Origin: Myrica gale
Lineage: Eukaryota > Streptophyta > Magnoliopsida > Fagales > Myricaceae
Assembly (NCBI GenBank): GCA_963930655.1
Contig: OZ005613.1
Span: forward strand, 7,758,501-7,822,500
Reading direction: 5' to 3'
Length of the DNA stretch: 64,000 bases
The notes beneath the pieces are model-generated. The model saw only the letters and a program-made list of their open reading frames with translations. It had not been told where the DNA came from and ran no database searches. The position numbers and the translations under genes were made by a program. Shown in pieces: positions 34,238 to 44,473 of the stretch (within the stretch, counting starts at the first letter, position 1; each line of letters opens with the position of its first letter).

Positions 34238-34684
34238 GGGGAGACGTCATAGTAGATCCCCTTTTTATGGACAAAATTAATCGACCTCCTCAAGTTTCAA
34301 TTTATTTGATTACGTCATGTTTCAAAAACAATCAATCATCACATTCTGTTTGATTTGACTGTTAATGAGTAAAATGTTCATCCAAAATAAAATCAAAAAC
34401 ATTGAATTTTTTTTATAAAAAGTAAAAAATGATTTATAAATAAAAAGTAATGTTTACTAAATAAAAATAAAAATAAAAATAGTTTATTTTATTTTTTATT
34501 TTTTGTAATTTTGTCTAAGAGGGGCATTTTGTTCAATGTACATCATATTCCATGTGATTTAACAGTCAAATCAAATTGAGGGCGATGATTGCTTATTTTT
34601 GAAACATGAGGGGTGTAATCAAAAAAATTAGAAATTGAGGGAGCTTATTGATTTTGAATATGGAGTTGAAGTATTAGTCTCAAT
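34238..34684 (+). mobile_element. Fold-back MITE
   Basis: Left 'gacaaaattaatcgacctcc…catgtttcaaaaacaatcaatcatc' pairs with right 'gatgattgcttatttttgaaacatg…ggagcttattgattttg'. The centre is A/T-rich. It is similar in plan to the MITE at 29216-29707 (both have 'gaggggcattttg' near the centre). Its outer ends and target duplication are worn. It stops just before the CACTA element at 34725. Confidence 0.65.
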
Positions 34685-34724
34685 CGAATGATATACTTCT
34701 AATTATTAACCTAAAAGATACCAA

Positions 34725-35510
34725 CACTACAAGAAATTATGCTTTAGGGGATAAAATTTTGGGTGTCAAACCAACTTTTGTCACCTAAAGTGAATTTTCC
34801 ATGACAAAATATTAATTTCGTCACCCAAAACCATTGAAGAACTCCAAAACCGTCCAAACCTGTCACAACACTGTTCGGACGTATTACTGGTGTGACGACA
34901 TACACGTGTCGCGAATGAGGGAAGAAAAAAACAGTCACAAAAAAAGATAACGTCCGGACTCTCAAGATACCCGTTCGGACTCACTGCAAGGTGACAAATT
35001 TCACATCCACAATTAGAATCGTCACAATTTTTACAATATCGTCCGGACTCCGTTTATACACAGTCCGAACGGACATTACCTAACGAATAGTAATCTTCAA
35101 GCTAGAGTGACACATTAAAAATCGTCATGAATACTAAATTCAGTACGGACTTTATAAACCACGTTCCAACGAAAAAAATACCCAAGTCCGGACGGTACAA
35201 AAAAAGGTTCGCACAATTATAAATGCTTCTGTCGCGAATCGTGTGCTTCCACGCTGTAAAACTTCAGACAAGTGACATCGATACAGTCCGAACAAAGAAA
35301 TAGCGTGCGGACCGTATAAGTTATTGAACCATTTCGAATCGAGCATATTTAATGACGTTAAATTTGATAGGGCCACGTGTCAGTATAACCGTTGAACCCC
35401 GTCCGGATGCTAATATAACACGTTCGGACGGTTACTGGCCACATTAAACCGACAAACTTTGTCAAAATCTCAAACTCACTCGTTCTCTCGTAATTTTCTT
35501 TCGCACGTTT
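34725..35510 (+). repeat. Left subterminal repeat region of CACTA element
   Basis: 'gggtgtcaaacc', 'gtcacctaaag' and 'gtcacccaaaacc' units at the very end give way to many GTCCGGAC, GTTCGGAC and AGTCCGAAC words (e.g. about 34950, 34972, 35040, 35062, 35186, 35401 and 35422). These are expected binding sites for the element's own DNA-binding protein. Confidence 0.75.
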
Positions 35511-35807
35511 TCACTCTCCATTCGAGATCTCTCAAAGAACTTCAGGTAAAACGTTTATTATGTTGTTTTATTTTATGTATTTCGATTAAATAACGTCGAT
35601 TGTTTAGTTTGTTATTTTGTTTTATTTTATGAAATTAGGTTGTTTGGCTAGTGTTCTTCGAACCACGTTCGGACGTTGTTTCACGACGTCCGGACTGGCT
35701 ATAAACCGTCAGGACTGTTATTTTACGTTCAGACTCGTTTTATTATGTTCGGACGTCCTAAAATTTAAACGACGCAGTTTGACATTCGTTCGAACGGTTT
35801 TGCTAGG

Positions 35808-36254
35808 TTGACCATGGAACACTCTAGAAGAAGTATCACCAATGTCGAGGGACAGACAGAGCGACCAGCCTGGGCAGACGCGTATTTAGTGGATTTAAAC
35901 GAGAATATTCGGGCGATCATGCAGCCGACGCATTCATTGTGCATGGAGCTGCATTGCCGCTTGACCGGTCTGGAGATGAAACTTGCTCTGACGGATAGGG
36001 CTATAAAGGAAAAGCTGAATATTATGTAGAGAGAACTAATAAGGATGAGAGAACAATTGTCTCAATTATCCCAGTCTGTCTGTACCATTCCGGTACAGCT
36101 GCAGACACTCGTCAGACGGGTGGATAATATGGAGTAGCATTTGGCGCATGTTCGTGATGCCCTCGGACAAGATTTGGACGAGCCTGTCGCAGCTCATGAT
36201 TTGAACCAGTCTTCTGTTTCTACTTTAAACTTAGTTATTTATTTATCGTTTTAA
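35808..36254 (+). pseudogene. C-terminal part of a plant-transposon-protein ORF
   Basis: Reads 'AWADAYLVDLNENIRAIMQP', then a predicted coiled coil ('RLTGLEMKLALTDRAIKEKL', and after a TAG at 36027 'RELIRMREQLSQLSQSV'), then 'VRDALGQDLDEPVAAHDLN' to a TAA at about 36252. It aligns with the C-terminal third of the ORF at 37870-39075 ('WMDDMKTELSQRMQSVLQP'). The N-terminal two-thirds are missing, so this is a deleted duplicate of that gene. The inverted copy at the window end (63900-64000) contains the same region. Confidence 0.65.
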
Positions 36255-36609
36255 GGACCGTTTGCGGCTTGTAATAGACATTACAATTGTGTTTTTTATT
36301 CGGTATTTGGATTATTTTTTATATTTGATATTAATTATGTTTTTTTCAGTAGATTAAATTTATTACAATTTAAACGGATAATTAGTAAAATTAAATTGAT
36401 AATTTGTTATAATTGATATTTAACATTTAAAATATGATTAATTATATATATTTTTTATGTATTTTAAATAAAGAAATTAAGTTAAATATTTGTGCCAAAT
36501 TATATTGAGTTGAATGAAATAAATTAAATTATTTACTTAAATTAACTCATTTAGATAAATTAGGTTGCTAGCGTAATAACGTAAATTGTGTTAATTTAAT
36601 CTGTGAAAT

Positions 36610-37035
36610 AAATCTGCTATCCGTTTGGACTCTCTACATGCGCGTACGGACTCCGGCATCGCAACCGAAAGTAAGTGAAGCACCCGTTGGAACGGTGTTT
36701 GAGAAAGTCCAGACGTTCACTTAACCGTCGCATGGCGTGCACGTGTTTTCGTTATACGAAAGTTAAAAACGGTTGTACCAGTTCGAACGTTTAAAAGAAG
36801 TTCGGACGTGCTTTGCCCTTTTTTTTGTTTTTTGATAAGCAATATCTACATGCGCGTCCGGACTCCTGCATCACTACTGAAACTAAATGAGGTACCCGTT
36901 GGAACGTGTTTGAGACAGTCCGAACGTTCACTTAACCGTCGCATGGCGTACAAGTGTTTTCGTTATACGAAAGTTGAAAACGGTTGTATCCTTCCGCACG
37001 TTTAACAAAAGTCCGGACGGGCTTTGCCGTTTATT
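36610..37035 (+). repeat. ~230-bp tandem duplication inside CACTA element
   Basis: The stretch from 'ctctacatgcgcgtacggactcc' (about 36630) to 'gacgtgctttgcc' (about 36817) is repeated from about 36846 to 37028, including 'cccgttggaacg', 'gttcacttaaccgtcgcatgg' and 'cgttatacgaaagtt'. The related copy at about 62760-62960 has a single unit. Confidence 0.8.
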
Positions 37036-38291
37036 CAGCCAAACGTGCGCTTCGACGTCGCGTCAATTCATTGCGATATCCGAAATAGACATGCGAACGC
37101 CTTAATACAACGTCCAGACGTTTTAATTGTGCCGAACGGTTTTAAACGGTTTAAAGTCTGACATTTAATACTGAGTACGATGATTGAGCCACGTGTGCAA
37201 AAGGAAGTCCGGACGGCAAGCATTAGGTCCGGACGTGATCGACGTATTTTGAAAAGACGAACAGTTGGTCATTTTCACGAACACCGAACGTTTTCCATCA
37301 AGTTTTTTCTTCACAAATCTCGACGTAATATCACTCTCTCGTGTATCTAATCACATCCATGTATGTTTTGCTTATTTTTAACAAGATTTTAATGGTGAAA
37401 ACTTCTTTTTTTTATATAGTTTTATGTATAGAATCTCAATTCTATTTTTTGTATAGTAGATTGTATTTTTTGATTGATTTTTACGTAGAAATTGATTGTG
37501 TTAAGTGTTAGGTTTGTTTTAAGTATATTAGTTTATGTTTTGGTGGAATTTTTGGGCGAGTGGGGAGGTGGAAGGACGCTGCCATGACTGAGTAACTCGG
37601 TCATCGTTCACACAGCGCTTGGACTCATTATGTAGGCGTCCGGACATGTGTTTGAACGCAGTCCAGACACTTTAATGTTAAATTTAAATAGTTTTTTTTA
37701 TCGTCTTAGGGTTGGGATGGGTATCCAAAACCGATACGTTGACGTTTTGATCATGTCTGGACGCTTATAGTCCACGTCCGGACGTATATAGTTATGTTCG
37801 GACGGTGTCGTTTTCGTTCGGACGTTGTACTAACAGTGCGAACGCTATTTTGTGCAGATTCACTAAAAAATGAGTAAGCGTCCACGTACCAGCGGCCAGG
37901 CTGAGGAAGAGCAATCTTCAACTCGATCTTTAACAGTGGAGCAGCATACAACGATCATTATGTCTTGCTTGATTGTTGTCGAGCGAGACATCAAATTGGC
38001 CGACTTTAACGACCTCACATTTGAGGGTCGGACGCTTCCGGAAGTGATGGAGGGATTAGGTTGGCTTCCATTGATCCACAGGATCGACTATGCGTAAAAC
38101 AATATGGTCCGGGAGTTTTATTGCTCTATATTACGGGCGAGGGACCTCGAGAAGCCTAGTATGGAGGTCACGGTCCGTAACGTTCCAATAATATTCTCGC
38201 CGGACGAGCTGGCGAATTTCGTGGGGTACGAGAGAGATTTGGCAGCGAGGAGGGCCGACCTACTAAGGCCGAGGTATTCCAGACCATGCTG

Positions 38292-38395
38292 GGGATTAGG
38301 GCTGTCCAAGTTCCGATCCGGGCAGGTTCGGTCCGGTTTGGCCGGCCAAACTGGCCATTTTGTAGAGTATATAGACCGGACCGGACCGGACCATG
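38292..38395 (+). repeat. Small insertion with GGACCGGACC/CCGGTTTGG repeats
   Basis: Starts 'tagggctgtccaag' and includes 'gttcggtccggtttggccgg' and a (GGACC)n-like run ending 'ggaccatgcatc'. Its composition is like the interior of plant hAT MITEs. It interrupts an otherwise continuous ORF. The right end lacks a clear inverted repeat, so the exact borders are uncertain. Confidence 0.4.
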
Positions 38396-39044
38396 CATCT
38401 GATCCTATGCTTCTCCATCGACCCAAAGAAGCACACCACAAAGCTGTCTTATAGCCGGGCCGAGTTCCTGTACCTCGTAGTTGTACGGGGGATATCTGTT
38501 GATATAACATCATCATCTACCAGTCCATTCGTGGAGAGGCCTTGAAGATTGATGCTACGAATTCATTGCCGCATGGGATTCTTCTGACCCAGTTCCTGCA
38601 CGCCATGCTTGTACCCGAGGGTGGTGATGAGCCGAAGGCACATCCACTGGGGTGATCAACAAGACCACGCTCTCCAAATCGATGGCCCATACACGCCGAG
38701 CGCTGCAGCCCGCGGAGGCAATGGAGAGGGAGAATCTTGGGCAGAGCTCGACCCAGGAACTTGGGCACAGCGACCGAGTTGGATGGACGATATGAAGACG
38801 GAGCTGTCTCAGCGGATGCAGTCAGTCTTGCAGCCCACCCATTGCATGGATATTGATATCAGTCGTCGTCTGATGGCTTTGGAGCAGAAGGTCTTCGACA
38901 TGGACGCTAGGTGGAAGAAGGAGGTCGCTGCGCTTAAGGAGAGTTTGAGAGGCGTGGCAACCGGTGCAGAGCTCTTCCCCCTACTGAGCGGGTCGTGCTG
39001 ATAGAGGAGCACCTTCGTCACGTCATTCACGTCCTAAAACTCAC

Positions 39045-39069
39045 GAATGATGATGATGATGATGATGAT
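39045..39069 (+). repeat. (GAT)n microsatellite coding poly-Asp tail
   Basis: Eight GAT codons at the end of the 37870 ORF give a run of Asp just before Leu-stop. Confidence 0.85.
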
Positions 39070-39079
39070 TTGTAGTCTT

Positions 39080-40235
39080 CCTTATTTACTTTTATTATCA
39101 AGTTTATTTTTTTTATTATGTTTTGAGGACATTTAAATTTATATTATGTTTTGTGGACATGTATAGATTTTATTTGATGTTTTTGTTCATATTATGTTTT
39201 ATGTCATTTCAGTTATGTTATTTGTATTTATTAGAACTTAATATAATATGTTAATTAATATTACGTTTATAATTTCGGTACACTCATTCAAAAAAAATAT
39301 TTATTATTTACATTATTAACTAACTTTGGTTATTTAAAATTTTCTAATAAAGTTAATTAAAAAATAAAAAATAAATAAATACATATTGTCCAAAAACGTT
39401 CGGACCTGAATTTATCCGTCCGGACTATTTAATGTAAAATCGAACGGTGTCGTATTATATAAAACAAATCGTCCGAACACATGTTTATACGGTCGGGACT
39501 GCTGAAATTCAAAAGACAGTCCGGACTCTTGTTTATTACCGTTCAGACAGTATTGTTTAGTATCAGACGCTATGGTGTTGGTATTTCCTAAACAGTCTCA
39601 GGTAATGTAAGGTAGTATTCGGACGGTATGTGACTGTCCGAACGTATATGTTATTGAGCATACGCTGTCGTTTGAGAATTACTAAAACGGTGTTGAACTG
39701 TAAGAAGGAGTGCGGACGGTTAAATAGTAGTTCGGACGTATATGAAAATTTTGGCGGCATGAATTCCCTCGAAAAGTAATACATGTATGCGTCCGAACGA
39801 GAAAAAACAGATTCGCAGACAGTGGAGAAAAAACAGAGAAAAAAAGCAAATGAGAGATTTGAGCACGAGAAGCGGGGAGCTAATTTTGGGCGTACAATCT
39901 CATTAAAGAGTGTGAAAAGAGCATATCTTTAAGAATTTGAAGTTGGATTGCATTTGAGGTTAGTGGTTTTTAAATTGAATTGTTATAGGATGAAAAAATT
40001 GTATTTTAATATATGAAAGCATGTGTTTTTCGAAATTTTAGGTTCTAAAATGATAGTGATAGAGTTTTGGGTTGGATGTGATGTGTTTATATGGAAGTGT
40101 TTGTGATTTGGGTTGATTTTGACAATGTTTTTGGACTGAAAAATTGTGTGTGTGCGTCGAAGAATTATCTTGTTCGACAATCGCAGTCCGAACGATTGAT
40201 TTACCGTCCGACCTCTTTTTGTTGTTTCGGACGCT
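39080..40235 (+). other. Spacer between CACTA ORFs
   Basis: AT-rich to about 39390, then GTCCGGAC/GTTCGGAC-type words resume (about 39400-39800 and near 40180-40250). No ORF of note on the plus strand. It probably contains the promoter of the PF03004-like gene. Confidence 0.55.
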
Positions 40236-42363
40236 TTGAAAAATGCGTCTGAACATCTTTGTGTATGGTTCTTACCGTCGAACCGTGAAGCATACCAAGA
40301 GAATGAGTCTATTGAGCTTTTTGTGGACTTTAGCTTATTTGACATGATCTCGTTGACTAGAAATGACGTCGAGGCTTATCTGCCGATAACCGATGAGAGT
40401 GGTTCACAACACTGTGAAGTAGAAGAAGCGATGATTCCTCAGAATCGTTTGGTGAAGATTGTAGTGATTCTGAAGAATCTTACTCCGAGGACTAAAGTAA
40501 ATTTATCGTTTCAATTAAATTTGCGATCATATTTTTTCATTTTTATTTTTTATTCATTTTGAGTAACATAATTCATTGTGTTTTTTTCTCTAATATTGAT
40601 TTATTTGGTCACAGGACGATGTCATGTCAGCAGGAGGGAAACGTCTTCGGTGCGATTCATCAATTCAAGCTGAGAGTAGTCCGGGTACACTAGCAGTGTT
40701 GAGTCCTTCGCTTAGGGATAGGAATGAATTACCGTCCCCTACCACAGCCAGTCCAGTAGGCACCCAAAATAGTTGTGCGTGTAAGTATCTTAGCCCGTCA
40801 ATCTTTACTAAATATTATGACTTTTAAATCTCTATGCTTAATTGAATTTTAAATTTATTGTTCTTCATTTGTAGCGACGTCCGGAATTAGACACGTTCGA
40901 GGTAGTACGCGCGGGATTGCCTTACTCAAGGCTAGCACTGAAGGAAAGCTGACCGTAAATTTCCCTGATGGACGTACGGGCGGTGATGAAAAGGCGTCCT
41001 CAATGCTCTCAAACAATATTGGTGTACTCGTTCGACTACATGTCCCATTTGAGAAGAGTAAGTGGAAGGAGGTCTCTGACGAGGTTAAATCGTATGTGAT
41101 GAACTGAGTGTTGTTAAGTATAATTTATTAAATTTTAATTGTTGAAACTTTTTACGTTTCTAACTGTTATATATGTTAAGGATGACTTCCAACTAGATTA
41201 CGACCGAGCCGAGGATCGCATCACTGTGACGTCAACGATGAACACAGCGTACAGGACGCACAAAAATAGAATGCTTCAGCATTACTCGGTGTTCAATTCC
41301 AAAGAAGAGGCGTTAGAGCACCCATATCCTGATATGTATCTCGATATGAACAAGGAAGAATGAACTCGTGTTTGTGATTTATTCGCGAGCGAGGAATTTC
41401 AGGTAAAACATTTTCTTTTCGATCTGAACGTTTATTTTAGTCATATGTTTAATTGTGTTACCAATTGTAAATGTACAATGTAGAGGAGTAGTGCAATCAA
41501 CAAGGAGAATAGAGCTAAGCTAAAGATTGTACACACATCAGGAGCGAGGTACTTCCAACGCGCTAGAGCATTGTTAGTAAGTAATAAATTTACATTTTTA
41601 TTATTTATTATTTAAATAAATGACTTAGGTATTTTTATATGCATGTTCTATATTTCTTTTGGTGTACAGAAAAATCCAGAATTTGATGAAATTAGTCCTT
41701 CGTTGCTTTATAAAAAGACGCATACTACTAAGGATGGCATGTGGACTTCAGAAGATGCACTAGAAAATTTTGTAAGTTGTAAAGTTAGTTTTATGATGCA
41801 TTTGTATGCGTTTATGTTTCATATGTACTATTTTTATCTACTTTTCTATCTTTTTTTAGGAAAAAATAGAGGTGTTACAGTTGCATCACGAGTCAGAGGG
41901 AATGTAATACATCGAAGTGGAGATCTTCACTGAGGTGTTGGGGACGAAAGCGGGTTACGTGCGAGGTTTAGGTCGTTCACTACGGTCTGTTGGATCATTT
42001 TCATCAGCATCATCTATTGATTTGTCCCGGAGATTGGAGGAGGCCAGATTATAGATTGAGGAGATGAAGACTAGACAGTTGGAATATGAAGCGCTTCTGG
42101 TTAAGCGGTCAGATTTGGAGCAGACGATGCGAGAGCATCTGCAGATGATGGAGGAGCAGCAACGGAAGAAAGACGAAGAGTTGATGAAGATGATGGCGGA
42201 GCAGCAACTGAAAAAAAAACGAAGAGCTGATGCAAATAATCAGAGAGAACGTTCGCACAACTCATGTGAAGGGATGGATTGTACTGAGCATGACGATTTT
42301 GAATTTCGTAAGTATGACACCAAACCGTTAGGACGGGTTTATAAACCGTCTGAACGGTTTTGA
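40236..42363 (+). pseudogene. Ptta/En/Spm transposase-family gene (PF03004-like), six exons visible
   Basis: Exons bounded by GT-AG sites can be read at 40621-40780 (MSAGGKRLRCD…), 40875-~41128 ('HVRGSTRGIALLKASTEGKL', 'NIGVLVRLHVPFEKSKWKEV'), 41181-41402 ('DDFQLDYDRAEDRITVTSTM', 'HPYPDMYLDMNKEE'), 41484-41576 ('INKENRAKLKIVHTSGARYF'), 41670-41771 ('NPEFDEISPSLLYKKTH') and 41860-42363 ('EVLGTKAGYVRGLGRSL', then a Glu/Lys-rich coiled coil 'MMEEQQRKKDEELMK'). This order fits the plant Ptta/En/Spm family, thought to include CACTA DNA-binding proteins. Stops (TGA at about 41105 and 41361, and TAA and TAG in the last exon) show decay. An acidic Ser/Glu-rich stretch near 40400-40490 may be an earlier exon. 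Confidence 0.75.
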
Positions 42364-42379
42364 GTGACAACACGAACAT

Positions 42380-42520
42380 GGTCACCTAAAACATTCGCTG
42401 ACGGGCTTTAGGTGACAAACTGGATGACAACCCGGTTTTGTCACCCAAAACCTTAGGTGACAAAATTTGTACTTTGGGTGACAATTTGTTTTGTCACCCA
42501 AAGTGTTTTTTCGTATAGTG
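42380..42520 (+). repeat. Right terminal region of CACTA element
   Basis: Alternating 'gggtgacaa' and 'ttgtcaccc' units in both directions, ending TTTTTTCGTATAGTG. It mirrors the left end at 34725-34800. Confidence 0.85.
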
Positions 42521-42900
42521 TAAGTTGCCCATAAATTGTTGGTGTAGTCTATTCGGGTTCAAATTGAAAGCTTTCTAGGTTTTGTATATGTCAGTTGAGT
42601 TTATTTATTTATTTTTGGTATAACAAGAGACAATCCATGACAATCGTGAACGGGCTAGGACGACACCGAGAGCATAACGCAAGAACAAACTTCAGAGATC
42701 TGTTTGTCCACAAAAAACAAAAAAAAAGTATTAAATTTAATGTAGCATCTTTAATTACTACGATCAACTTAATAGTAATTTAAAATTGGTTTCCTCTAGG
42801 CATTTGTCTTGCAAAAGATTTATAAATCTCACTTTTAAACCATATTCATTTGCTATTCCATAAACGACAAATAAAAAATTATTAAAAATAAGAATATAAA

Positions 42901-43361
42901 GAGTTAATTACACTTTGCACCCACATGGTTTGGAGGTTTGACACTTTCAATCTCGTTCTTTTAATTTTGACACACTTCACTCACGCGTTTTTGGGTTTCT
43001 TCAATTTGCACACCGTCATTAATATATCAGTTAAAACGAACGGAAATCTTAATCACGTATTATGTACGTGACTGACTTTCTCATTTTGCCTCCTGATATT
43101 CAAAAAAGATTGATTACACTTTGCACCCACATGGTTTGGGGAGTCTGACACTTTGCATCCCATTATTTTCTTTTTGAAGCACTTTACACCCACGTGTTTT
43201 GCACGAGGTTGATTTGTTTGTTCAAAATAACGGATAAATTGACGGGGTGTGCAAATCAAAGTAAGTTAAAAACCACGTGGGTGAAATGTGTCAAAATTAA
43301 AATAACATGGTGTAAAATATCAAAACCCTCAAGCCACGTGGGTGGAAAATGTAATTAACCC
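42901..43361 (+). mobile_element. Mutator-like fold-back MITE, 461 bp
   Basis: Ends GAGTTAATTACACTTT and, reversed, GGGTTAATTACATTTT. The inverted match covers about 130 bases ('cacccacatggtttg', 'taattttgacaca'). The flanks gaatataaa (42892-42900) and gaataaaaa (43362-43370) agree at 8 of 9 bases, as expected for a 9-bp duplication. A partial second copy of the end sequence ('gattacactttgcacccaca', 43110) lies inside, so an internal duplication or a nested relative is present. Confidence 0.85.
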
Positions 43362-43370
43362 GAATAAAAA

Positions 43371-44240
43371 ATATGCTAAAAAAATGGATGGGGGAGACGC
43401 CTAACACTTGGTGGATCCATGCCTCCACCCACACATGGTGCATAATACCACCCGAGGTGTCGAAGGCAGCGATGCAGCAGCGCTAATCAACCACCGCATA
43501 ACCGTTGGGCGCAAATCCACCACTGCGCCATCCTTGGCGGGATATGTGTGGTGGAACCCTGCAAATCCATCCCGCACAAGGTGGATCTAGGTGGTTCCCA
43601 CAACCACACTACCGTGGGAGCGAGAGGCATGTGGAATAGCTTAGATCAACCCCACCACCTCCGATACTAAGAGGCACGATGGATCTGCATGGATCTATAG
43701 TGCGCGAGTTGGATCTAGCAGTTACATTGCGAGTCACCCAAGGGCGGGAGGTAGGGTGAAACCACTTATATCCATCACGCCACTCCGTACACGAGGCTTG
43801 ATGAACCTGCGCGACGGTGACCCAGCACAACTGCCGGCACCTGGGCTATCACTGGTGCCGGCAGGAGGTGCTCGAATTATGGTAGCGAGGAGGGCACGGT
43901 GAAGTAGGGAGTTTTCAATTTTTTAAAAAAAATTATTAGAAACAAAAAATAATATGTTTAATAAAATAGTATCAAAGACTAAATTTTAAATCCTCCCTCT
44001 AAAGGTTAAGACTTAAGTCTAGATTCAAATCCAATTTTTTAAAATTAATTTTTTTTAGGAAAGGAAGGAAATTTAGGCACTCATTCACGAGTACCGAGTT
44101 GAGACCGATCTAACTCAATATTCACACAAATTAAGGTTAGCGTCATAGTAATCATGGGCCGTGCAGCCCAAAGCCATACAAAATTTAAATTTGAAACCAA
44201 AGTTTTGACTAAAAACTCAGTCCACTGCCCAAACAAGGGT
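43371..44240 (+). other. GC-rich island then AT-rich flank, no gene
   Basis: 43390-43910 is richer in G+C than its surroundings and full of 'ggtggatc', 'ccaccac' and 'tggatctg' words on both strands. The short ORFs there (43408-43590 and 43609-43830) show no domain. 43911-44240 is AT-rich and probably begins the promoter of the following exchanger gene; TGGGCC-type words near 44155-44180 are consistent with that. Confidence 0.45.
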
Positions 44241-44415
44241 TTGTACTTTGTCCAGTAGCAGCAGAAGAAAAACTTTGGCCCAAAGAAATCGTAAAAAGAG
44301 AGATTGTTCGTACGTTCTGTCTTTATCCTATCATTGTTTCAATGTTTCCCTTATTTTATCCTCCCAGTCTTACACCCAACGAAAAGACATTCCTCGCCAG
44401 AAGTTCCTCAAAACC

Positions 44416-44448
44416 ATGGAATTCAATTCTCAATATCTTCACACTTAA
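44416..44448 (+). promoter_or_regulatory. Upstream ORF of the CCX gene (10 codons)
   Basis: The ATG in a strong context (accATGG) opens a 10-codon frame, MEFNSQYLHT, ending TAA 25 bases before the main ATG. If the transcript starts upstream of it, this uORF would lower translation of the exchanger. Confidence 0.5.
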
Positions 44449-44467
44449 AAGACTCCTTATCGAGCTT

Positions 44468-44473
44468 ATGTAA
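44468..44473 (+). promoter_or_regulatory. AUGUAA start-stop element abutting the CCX start codon
   Basis: ATGTAA lies immediately before the main ATG (ATGTAAATGG). A start codon followed at once by a stop is a minimal uORF. In the Arabidopsis boric-acid channel gene NIP5;1, AUGUAA in the 5' leader mediates boron-dependent ribosome stalling and mRNA decay. Here there is no gap to the main ATG. Confidence 0.6.

Larger units (their letters stand above)
37870..39075 (+). pseudogene. Plant-transposon-protein ORF (PF20167-like)
   Basis: The ATG at 37870 starts 'MSKRPRTSGQAEEEQSSTRS'. Then come 'EGRTLPEVMEGLGWLPLIHR', a TAA at 38095, 'NNMVREFYCSILRARDLEKP', 'MEVTVRNVPIIFSPDELANF' and 'VGYERDLAARRADLL'. 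A roughly 100-base insertion of GGACCGGACC-type repeats breaks it at about 38292-38395. It resumes with 'IYQSIRGEALKIDATNSLPH' and 'ILLTQFLHAMLVPEGGDEPK', shifts frame near 38655, then has a coiled-coil tail and ends in a run of Asp from a GAT repeat, with TAG at 39073. The family is known from plant transposons but has no assigned activity. The extra insertion and shifts make it a pseudogene. Confidence 0.7.
34725..42520 (+). mobile_element. CACTA (En/Spm) element, 7.8 kb
   Basis: Left end CACTACAAGAAATTATGC; right end, reversed, CACTATACGAAAAAACAC. The flanking triplets are CAA and TAA, close to the 3-bp duplication of CACTA elements. Inside each end are inverted 'gggtgacaaaa' units, then scattered GTCCGGAC/GTTCGGAC/GTTCGAAC words. 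The element carries two ORFs of the plant-transposon-protein family (35808-36250 partial, 37870-39075) and a PF03004-like gene (40236-42363). I see no TnpD-type (Transposase_21) gene, so the copy looks non-autonomous. Confidence 0.85.

Noticed and set aside
38168-38516. Minus-strand ORF opposite the plant-transposon-protein gene
   Set aside because: Opened by the GGACC repeat insertion; no domain and no conservation with the sister elements.
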